A stretch of DNA of 64,000 nt from Acanthochromis polyacanthus (taxonomy: Eukaryota; Chordata; Actinopteri; Pomacentridae): assembly GCF_021347895.1 (NCBI RefSeq), contig NC_067121.1:30925974-30989973 (forward strand), written 5' to 3'. This document shows, one piece after another, positions 36,991 through 64,000 of the stretch; positions within the stretch are counted from its first letter, which is position 1, and each line of letters begins with the position of its first letter. Both the position numbers and the translations under genes were made by a program. The notes beneath the pieces are model-generated. The model saw nothing but the letters and a program-made list of their open reading frames with translations. It ran no database searches and was not told where the DNA came from.

Positions 36991-38944
36991 CCATTTGTGT
37001 TGCTAACAAGCGATGAAATCTAACTTGACTATTTGCAGATTATGATTTAACATACATCAGCTGTGACCACTGCATCATTTTTATGCTGCTTTTACTTCAG
37101 TATAAAAAAAAGTGAATGCTTCTCTCACCACCAGCTAAAACTGTCCAGCATGAAGACAAACCTTCAGGTTTCTATATCTGTCCCCAGACTGGGAGTGTGA
37201 AGGAGTGATGAGAAGATGTGTATGACTACATCCCACAAATATTTCTTCACTCTCTCTCCTTTCCGTCATCCTGTGCCCTGCAGCTCTCTGTGAGAAACAT
37301 CAATATCACTGACAGATGGTTGAAGCACAGCAAGAGTGAGGAGAAAAAAATCTAACAGCTACATACAGTAGGACTATTTGTGCCGTGCGTAATTCCTCAT
37401 CCAGTTTCATTTAAAGCCCCAGAATTTCCATTTGTGTCGATGCTAAATGAGGCTCTGATTCCTGAATATTCATACAGTTGCGATGCGGCACGCGTGGCTG
37501 ACTGATAAAAACTGCACAGCGCATTAAAGTCAGTAGCATCTTAATAAATTCACTTTCACCTGTCACATTACCACTAAAGACTGACAATTAACGTGGAGGG
37601 GAAGAGCATGATGCAACGCGGCTCGTGCACGTGGCTGACATGCAGCGGAGCTCTAATAAGGAGATTTGACTTTGAATGCATCATGATGCGCTGACGTGTT
37701 TTGTGTGGCTACTTGTCAGCAGCGGGTCTAATAAGTTGAGAGTGTGACTTGTTGTTGTGAATATGCTGGAGTTTATATGGGCTGCATGATGAATAGCTGG
37801 TGTCAGGTGTTACCATGGGGATGATTACTTGAAAGCAGCCAAGGCAGTATAAGCATTTGGGATTTCTAGCCAACCCATCAAATGCTTGGCAGGCCATTTA
37901 TTTCGAATATACAGGTAGTTTCAGGCGATAAGAATCAGCCTGTGTGCGTGCGTGTGTGTCACTTTGTGATGTAGACAAAAAAAGATCAGACTGAATTCCA
38001 GCCATACAGCCTCTTCCCATTTAATTACAAACCTGCAGTGACACATATCACTGTCAGCATCGGCGTCGCTGACCTCGGTAACAGGACCAGACAGTGCGAC
38101 ACACTGGCTCGCCCCTGCTCTCGACTCGGACTGCGAGGAAGTGTTTTTGTTCCTTGTCTCTCCTCATCTTGCCAGCGAACTGTAAAGCCCTCCACATGTA
38201 GAGAAGAGTCCCTGAAGCCAGCCAGCCAGCCTTCTCACTCACGGCCTTGTTACTAACACGCCCCACAGGCCACAACAAAGGAGGCTCTGAAAACAAGCTC
38301 TCAAAACTTTGACTGGCAGCCTGGTGGTTGCGATCCGCCCCGATGCTCCACACACATACTTTGCAGATTTGGAGAGATAGGAGTTAAGCTCAGGATCCAC
38401 CAATCCCCCTTTGGTCTCCTTTTCTTTTCTTTGCCAATTTGGGACATCTGCTCTGAGACCACAGCATCACACGCCCCCACTACGTTTGCTCAAAAGCCTA
38501 AAGTCTGTCTCTTCCTGCCCCTCTCTATCTATGGCCTTTCCCCTCCCCTAGTGGGGATTTGTGATTCAAACTGGGCTGAGGGACCTAAACCCCTCTATCT
38601 CATCAGCAAACATACAAATGCATAATCTGCTCTTTCTTTCCATCCCATTCACATGCATGCTAATGATCTCTGTTGGCCCCTCTTTTCACTCAGAGCTCAC
38701 TGCTTTGGGGCTTTGAAACGCACCCTGGCAGACAGGCTGTGCTCTTTCAGACTCTGCATCAGGCTGGATTTTGTTATATTTCCTACAATGGACAGTGTTA
38801 CAGTGTTTTCTGTGACGGTCTACCCTTCGTGGCGACATGACAGTGCAGTCATGGCCTCCTGGGCAAAGCAGGCGCAAAACTCAGCCGTGAAATATCACAT
38901 CCTCGTCTTGTCAGAGTCATGTTTAGCAGCCAACAATTAGTGTG
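36991..38944. other. Intergenic, no feature recognised
   Basis: Mostly unique-looking sequence. Short open frames only; no domain recognised. Confidence 0.45.
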
Positions 38945-39060
38945 ACATTTTAGGAAGTACACTTTCTCGCTAAGAGTTAGATAAGAAGATTGATATCACT
39001 GTCTGTATGTCTGTGAGGCAAATACGAAGCTGAAGCAGGTATCCAGTTAGCTCAGCTCTA
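38945..39060 (-). repeat. Single inverted copy of the mfsd8l-intron repeat unit
   Basis: On the minus strand: gctaactgga, then ttcgtatttgcctcacagac, atacagacagtg and atctaactctta. This follows the order of the unit in the 2.6-4.4 kb array (gctaa runs, tttactgcacatacatgag, then tctagctctt). Confidence 0.5.
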
Positions 39061-42000
39061 TGAGCTCTGGGCTACTTTCAGGGTAATTTCATTACCTTCA
39101 CTTTAAAGCTCCTATCTTGGTCATTATAAGGACAAGACATACTTCCTATAGAACAGTCTGGGTATCTTACATGATTTGATATGATAATGCTTGCAGATTT
39201 TTACATTAGCTTTCTTATCAAGGAAATGTTTTTCGTGTATCTTACCATAAAATGCTGGCAGTGGAGGTGTCTTTTCATGGTTATGTAGAGGAGAATGTTA
39301 TGAATCTGAAAAGTAAATCCATTATTTTGGGTTTCATTTTCATTCTAAGTATCAGAAACTTTGCCGAAATTTGCTGTAATTTCAGAACTGGATCTAGCAT
39401 CATCCAAAAGAGTAGATTCTACAGTTTATTCTAAGAGCTGTAGTTTGTAGCAACTGGACTTGAAAATGTTTCTTGAAGGCATTTTGCCTTTCATCCAACG
39501 GGAAACCAATAGGAGGAGGTGAAACATCTTCAAGTCCACTTGCTTTTTGCTGAAACTTGTATAATGACCAGGGTGATAGATGTGTTGCATTGTTAAACTA
39601 TCAGGGCTTCATGTTTATGGTATTATTTTAGTGTGTACACATATGTAATGATTACAAAGCTCTTGCTCGCCTCTTTATAGTGATATAACATTAACATACC
39701 ATTACATAGAGCTGTTTCTGTCTTTGAAGCAATGCAGTGATTGCATTACGTAGACTAATGGGTGTGGAGATGGATGCAGAGCTGTATGCGGATGGTAACT
39801 ATGATTAAATATGATACAAGTTCAGTCTTATTTTTCCCACCAGCACTTTGTCACACAGGCAACCAGCTGGTATTTTTAGAAAGGTCAAGTCATGCGGTTT
39901 CATTTGATGGTTACACCTCGCTGCAGTAAATACTTTAAGAGCAATTCAGCAGAGAATAAGAGAGGTGAATTTGAATGCAAAGTGTGTTTGTGTTAAGTTA
40001 ACAGGAAGACAACCTAGTTTGGTTCTTTACAAATAAGACTCCCACCACCTCTAAAGTTCACTAAAAGACAAATCATACCTTGTTTGAGTAATCCCTACAG
40101 AAATGTAGAACGTGAACGTAAGTTACAGTTATAACCCTGCGTCACTTTCGGGCATTCGAGGCTTCATTCGCCTAGTTTAACTCAATATAGCGTCGCATTC
40201 GGCATGTCTGTCAGCTACTTCTAAATTAAAGAATGTTCAGTGGTTCATTTTACACATCCTGGTGTTCATTTCATCACTCACTATAAGCAACTTGAAAAGT
40301 GAAAGACTCAGCGGAAAACTTTTTTTTTACCTTATTAACACGTCCATATGGTGTTTGTGTACGCTGGAAGACACAATGTGAGCGAAAAAAAAAAAAAAAA
40401 ACACTTTGAAACTGCAGCGAACTGCCAAACCAAAAACTTCCGAAAATGTAACTTCAATACACAGAGATGGGATTTTAGGGGTTTCATCAAAGACCAGAGA
40501 AGGGCTTTGAATGATTACTCGGTGGGATAATACTCGTATGACAATTTCTGGACTAACCACAACCTCTGGGCTCATTCATCTTTTGCCTGCTGTGACCTTT
40601 AACCCAAGACTGTCTGCAGCTTACGAAAAATACATAAAAGCACTGAATAAACAATATCTGTTTTGCCAGATTGCTAGATACTGTAATACACAACTGCTCT
40701 AAAATGGTATATTTTCATCCCAAAGTGAATAAGTATGTTTTCCAAAATGCATCAGTTTAATACAACACAGCTCCAAACTAACGGGCAGCAGTGCTTTATC
40801 CCAAATCCCTCCTCATCCTTACATCCTCTCCTAATTCCTTCCTCGCTCCCTTCGTCCTCCTGACCTCAATCGCTGCTCTGTCCCTGCTGATTCTCCTCAA
40901 ACTGTGGAGGCTGTGGCCCAGAGATCAGCAGCCCTGGCAGCAACAGAACTGTATCAGGATGGTGGACGTGGAAGAGGAGGGAGGGAGGGATGGAGGGGTG
41001 GTTTAGCAGCTAGCAGCCATTTTTCTGATGCACAGTATCCCGTCCTTCAAACCCAACAGGGTGCTGACACCCGTTAATCAATGGCCGTGACTTTAGAGGC
41101 CATTTAATGGATCACACACGCCGCAGAACTCCAGCCACCAACAGGAGGAGGTGGGCAAAGCCTCTCCGAGCACAAAATGCACCGTCATGCTAATCGGCCC
41201 ATCCCTGCAACACTGAGGGCTTTTACGAGGACGGTGCTGGGAGGTAAAAAGGCAGAACTGGGAAGCATTATTTACCACCGCAGACATGTGAGAGTGTTCC
41301 TGTGTTACAGCTTTTTTTTTTTTAATTAAATGTGAACAAATCATTTGAGGGGAAAATTGAGTATTTCCGTAATGAGACATTCCACAGCTCCCCCATTTAT
41401 GTTTTCCATTAGATGTGAAGCTGCAGCAAAGATTACGGTTGCATTTAGTGCCAGCTGCTTCACAGAAATGCTCGCATATAATACTTGAAGACCAGGGTGA
41501 GAGAGTAACGGATTATCTTTAACAAGATTACAATAATCTGGTTATGAGAAATGGTAAATGTAATCCATTAATTTGGATTAAATGAAGAAGAATGTCTCGT
41601 AACTTTATGGCTTTGTAGGGGATTGCAGATTGAAATGCAAAATTATGAGCAAATTAATATATATATATATATTTTCTAAAGGTTCTTAATGGCTAATTAG
41701 TGTGTCAGGAAGCAAAATTAAATTAAGTAATTTATTACATACACTTTGCTTTCTTATAATAATGGAATATAGCTGTAGCTGTGGAGTACTGAAGGTGATT
41801 CTGTAGAGGCTGAGCTGCATATTCTATCTATAATCCTACTGATATAATCAATGACAGGGATGTGGATTAATCAAAGCTTTATGCAAACAAGGCTTCACAG
41901 ATAATATAGTTGACCTTTTTAATAATAAAGTCAAAAATGCATGACCGTCAAAGCTGTTTCTGGAACATTTTGGAGATAAAAAGTTTCCTTTCGACTGTCA

Positions 42001-43984
42001 TATATAATTAAAGCACAGCGTCACATGCTACGCTTTTCCAGCAACACTGCAGCTATCTGGTCTCTATGCACTGTTTCCTTCATGTGCTTCCTGCTCACCC
42101 TCAACACCCCGCCGTACAGTATCTCTCGGAATATTCAATTAAAATAGAAGCCATTTTACATAAAAATTAGTGCTGAAAAGACTTTGATTTCCATTTGTGC
42201 TTGCGGTGCAGAGATGCAGAAATTCCTCCACGCACGCACACACCCGTAGCGAGTAAAAGAAGCCGGTAACACCTCGTTAAAAAGCCCGAGATTTTTGTGT
42301 CTTCTCCTCACAGTTTGGGCTTAGTGCTGCATGCGCTTCACCATAAAGAGGGTAGTTTTCCATTGATGAGCCGGCGCAGGCAGCTTCAGCACCAGCAGCA
42401 GCAGCAAATCACTACTCTGTTAAAAGGCCCTGATGCGTAGCAAACTCTCCTGCCAAGCCTCCTCGCTCCAAATCTGCCTGCTTGCAGACCCCCTGTAATT
42501 GGAGGCATTAAACTTGCTTTGGACAGGATGGCAAATGAGTGCTTTGAGCTTGGAAGAGAACTGACTGGTGCATTCAGAAAGGGTACACCAGTAGATGCAG
42601 CTAAATCTGACAAATCACTGCCAATCCAGCAGATCTGTGCGTGAGTGGAGGGTGCATAGTTGAGCATTTGAATGTGCTGCTAGTCTTTTTTTATTTTTCC
42701 CTCCGTGGGATCTGTCTTGGCGGGTGTTAGCGATTATGTGCAGGCAGTATAACAGACGAGCTGCCGTTAATCTTGCAGTAATCGTCTGGGATCACCGCGG
42801 TGATGTCGGGATTTGATGTTGAACCGAAGACTTGTCTGGTCAACGATGAGCAACCAGCAGCCATGAAATAAAAACTGTCTGTCACGCTGCCGTTGCTCCC
42901 TTCAGCTCTCCCGTCCACCGCTCACGAAAACCTCAGCGAGGAAGTGTCGCAGCTGATTTCTCACCACTTAATGGTCCGTAATAAAATAATGAGATATTTT
43001 CCTTTCGCTTTGCTGCCATTTTGCATCATCTTTAAGATGCAGCAGTGAAAGAACATTACACATTCGGCTGTGCTGAGATGGGAGGGTTGGAGTGCTGTCT
43101 CTGGAGAGCAGCGAGCCAGAGCAGGCCTGCAAAGCTGGAAACGGTTCAATGTCAATGTTTGGCGGTAAACAGGGCGAAAACTCTCACTTTTGACATTGTG
43201 TCGGATCTCGGATGTAACCGCAAATACAGTGAAGCCGTGATTGAAAGCTCAGGCCCTCGAAAAAATGCAGACTGTTAGCGAAGGAATTCCTTCTCTTCCT
43301 GCATAATAGCGTCCTCCAAGGTCAAGAGTCGCTATACATGAACAGAAAGAACAAACTGTATCACCACAAAGCGTTTATCCAGGATCTCCCCACAGAGCTG
43401 GTGATAAATGCCAAGTGGCTCGGCGTTGACCTGGTACGTGTACATCCTCTGAGAGCAGCAGGCATGATTAGAGAATATGCAGCGAACTCAACGCCAGTCT
43501 TCCCTTTGGTGGCCGATCATGCAGCTGCTGTCTGAGCAGCGACTCAGAGATGGTTAAGTGTGAACCCCGGGAGCCCCCCCTCCCCGACAGATGAGCCTCC
43601 TCTCAGTCAATAAAAACAGAAGGTGACAGCTTCACTCATCTGCGCTGGCATCCAAGAGACCCACGGTTTGTATCCTGGACGGCAGATTAAAGCCAAACAA
43701 CAGGGACATTTGGTGCGGAGCCAGATTAACTTTACCTCCTTAAAGCCTCTCCAGCAGCAACAGAGACTGAAAATCCCCAGAATAGTCCTGTGGTCTCGCT
43801 AATTGGCGAGCTGTGTGGACCGAGCTTTGATTAATCTTAAATCTTAATGAGTCCGTCCAAAGCTGCTGTGATATTCCGACTGAGGAGGTAAAACACGCTC
43901 GCTTTCTCCCCCTTTTCATCCCTCGGCTGGATGAGAGGAGACCTGGAACTTCGGCCTAGTGAACCCGTGGAGGAATCAAAGAGA
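39061..43984. other. Intergenic, no feature recognised
   Basis: No gene. A short (AT)n run lies near 41660. The part from about 41050 to 43980, next to the 3' end of ephb3, is repeat-poor and of balanced composition, so regulatory elements are possible. Confidence 0.4.
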
Positions 43985-44006
43985 ATACCAGAGATCCGTT
44001 TAATAA

Positions 44007-44012
44007 TTTATT
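44007..44012 (-). promoter_or_regulatory. ephb3: Candidate distal poly(A) signal of ephb3
   Basis: AATAAA on the minus strand, about 1.64 kb after the stop codon. A nearer signal (minus AATAAA at 45558-45563) lies only about 90 bases after the stop. The intervening AT-rich, gene-free stretch 44000-45654 fits a long 3' UTR, but which signal is used cannot be told from sequence. Confidence 0.35.
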
Positions 44013-45654
44013 TGCATATGATTATCGTAAAAATACTGAAAGAGAAATGCTTATTTTTGTTCTAGTTTTCTGGCAATTTTTTTTTTTTTTTTTACAATCT
44101 AATACACCTTTAATTGCACAGGAAAAAAAAGAAGTCTGCCCTAACAGACACATTTTTCTTCTTTCATTGTGACATATAGTTTCAGATATGTAATGACCGT
44201 TTAATTGTAATTTCTCCATCTGTTTGCTCCGCGACAATAAACAAACAAGCATATAAACGAGGGTCATAGAGAGGCCAAAGTCGGGTCTGATAGTTTTAAA
44301 TGCTGAGCGGATTGGTCTAATACAAATATAGTATTATATACAGGCAGTTGTTTTAAATAGGAAACTGCACTGACAGCTGGCGTGCTGAAGAAAACACACG
44401 TGAGGAAAAGTGAACCAAGTGATTTGCTCTACATGGATGTTTGTAGGTCAGGTCAATATTAAGGTCATGACACTATCATCTGGATAGTGACCTTTCAAAA
44501 TCCCACTGATCTGCAACACGTTTGCCAAAAGGATTAAAAAAAAAAGTACAACACAGCACTACCACGGGCGCTTTTCATTTAAAAAACAAAACAAAAAAAC
44601 AGATTGAAAGGCCTAACAGCGATCGTACAGTGTTTTTAAAGGTAATTAGTCTGTCTGAGCAGAGCTATTCCACCTTAATCCACTCATTCATGTCTGTCTG
44701 GTTTGTCAATGTGTGAAAAAACAAGCATCGTAATAAAAAAGTTAAGCCCAGGTACTCGTAAAAAAACACAAAAAAACCACCTCTTTGCAGGAATAGATAA
44801 TAACTTAGCATTCAAAACAATGCGTATATGAATCAAATAAGATTAAGAAAACATGGACGTTAAAGCCCATACAGCGAAATGCCACCAAAGCAACAGTTAA
44901 TGTGGAACCTATTTGTACTTCTCTTACGAACAAACGTTTCCACTTTGGCATGCACATGATGTGTCCCGCACAGTGTCAGTTACATCTCCCCTCTGGCAGA
45001 GAGACGGTGTGAAGACTCGGATGCTTTGTACAGATTCGTAACACGTAAATCTCCCAGTACATGTGGAAGACAGTATTTAAGAGGAAGTGGATGAAAAGTG
45101 TTTTTTTTTTCTTGTTTCCAAAAAAGAAAATAAAAGAGGAGGATAAAACTATATTTGGTTGGGTTGGAAAAAGAAAAATAATGAAAAAGAAACGATTGAT
45201 TGATGGTCTAAAGAGGTCAAGCTGTCTTGGAGTTAGTTTCTCAGCAAATGTCTGCTTTATCTTGGCACTGTTGCATCACCTGGTCGCCTCTGTGAGCTCG
45301 CCCGTCCTCTGTGTGAGGGTGAAGAGAAGGAAAAGACCGATTCCCAACCAGCAGAAAACACATGCAGACATGCAAACACAACCTGAGAGGGAGCAAGAAG
45401 AAGTTTGGCTTTATGTCAATAGTCACAAATCCACAAGTGTCAAGTAATGAACACACACACTGCAATGGAAAGTTCTCTTTAAACAGACATTAAATCTCCA
45501 GTGGGAAAGAAATCTCCAAAACGGTCCTCTTTCGCTGCGCAGCCGGAGCTTCCATCTTTTTATTTTTCTTCTTTTTATTTTACATCGGGCTCTCCTGGTC
45601 AGAGTTTCTAGGTAGTTTTTTTCATTCGCTCTGTATCCTCCAGTGCGCGGCGGC

Positions 45655-63039
<17,385 letters not shown>

Positions 63040-64000
63040 CTGCACAAACACAGACGCACACGTAGGAGTTTAAGAAGGTGGGCAGGCAGAGCATAAAAAA
63101 AAACACACAAGTGAGGCTTTAGTCATGCTCCCTCTGCAGCGCCGATATTATCCTCCCCAGAGGTAATAGAGATGTTTTAATATCTCTATAAGATGGCAGT
63201 TGTGCTCCATCACACTGAGATATGTGTATAATTGCTTGACATGTCTCAAAAAACCCTTAGGATGGAGGAAAGGGCATGAAAACAATGCAGCAAGAGGAAA
63301 AAAACATTCCTGGTGCAAATAGATAAATCAATATATTCAGAAAAAGGATGAGAAGAGCAACTTGCGAAGCATGAATCCATCACAATATGAAAAGCAGCTC
63401 TACAGTCCATTTCTATGCATAACCACTTTCGCTGCTTATGGAACTTAATCTACTCTTTTTATGAATTCATGTTCTTGTGTCAGTAAAACCACAGACCACC
63501 ATTAAGCAGGGCTATGATTTGAGTGTTTGAAACGTGGATAAAGTATGATAACCGCACAAGGAGGCAGCAAGGATCAGTTCAGCAAATGTGCTTTTCATCC
63601 TATTACATCGAGAGAAGAGAAGGGCTGTGAGCTTCCAGCAGCAGAAAGTCTAACCTGTCTCACAGCAGAGAGAGAGAGAAGAGAAGGGAAAGTTCTCAGG
63701 CTATCAGCTCTTGACGGCCAAAACTGCCTGTCCAGCTCCTCAGCCGGCTCGCCCTGAGCTGGGTTTTCATTCGCCCTGTCCTTTCTAATTAGGCAGACAC
63801 AGTTCAGAGTGGAGGTTCTTCTAATTGGACACCCATCTAAAACACACGCTGAGTCCAAGCTGCCGGCCATTGACTGGCTGAGCCTCTCTTGTGCAACACA
63901 CAGCTTCCAACACAAAGCACAGGCTGCCTGGCACAAGCTCTGACAGACCGCAGGGACAGAACTGTCAGGCCTGTGTGTTTGTGTGTTTAGTGGAAGGTGG
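63040..64000 (-). other. ephb3: ephb3 intron, cut by the window edge
   Basis: The next upstream Eph exon (end of the cysteine-rich region) is not found in these 960 bases, so it lies to the right of the window. No other feature. Confidence 0.55.

Noticed and set aside
43338..43535. Plus-strand frame of 65 residues with few stops nearby
   Set aside because: No family recognised, no upstream exon or splice sites, and it lies just beyond the likely 3' end of ephb3.

Overview
The window is vertebrate nuclear DNA, almost certainly from a teleost fish. Evidence: split genes with canonical GT-AG introns, several worn Tc1/mariner copies, miniature hAT-, piggyBac- and Tc1-type elements and tRNA-derived SINE sequence of kinds common in fish, and an EphB receptor gene whose exon lengths match the vertebrate pattern. 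There is no bacterial-style gene organisation.

Left end (1-4.8 kb, + strand): the last exons of an MFSD8-like major facilitator transporter, ending in a stop at 4669-4671 and a poly(A) signal at 4784. Its last intron holds a worn tandem array interrupted by a SINE.

Middle (about 4.8-44 kb): intergenic, with no gene I can support beyond one possible dead gene. From left to right: a hAT-type element with an 8-bp target duplication (7.4-8.3 kb); a Tc1-type element with long inverted ends (8.5-9.1 kb); two inverted copies of a TTAA-flanked piggyBac-like MITE (10.6 and 17.2 kb); a repeat-poor block of balanced composition (11.4-16 kb) that could be regulatory; a tetranucleotide microsatellite (18.9 kb); a possible two-exon dead gene (22.9-23.4 kb); a 50-60 bp minisatellite (24.0-24.7 kb); several Tc1 transposase fossils (27.3, 28.9 and 35.1 kb); and an unusual nested inverted-repeat element (33.1-33.7 kb).

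Right end (44-63 kb, - strand): the 3' two thirds of ephb3, an Eph receptor tyrosine kinase. It runs from the first fibronectin III repeat through the membrane segment, juxtamembrane region, complete kinase and a C-terminal exon ending PIRV. The ligand-binding and cysteine-rich exons lie beyond the right edge. mfsd8l and ephb3 are convergent, with about 39 kb between them.

Main observation: the exon that should encode the first two thirds of the EphB SAM domain is not recognisable in the 2.6-kb last intron. The flanking exons join in frame without it, and the remaining SAM piece is diverged while the C-terminal tail is kept. This copy may therefore make an Eph receptor without a working SAM domain.
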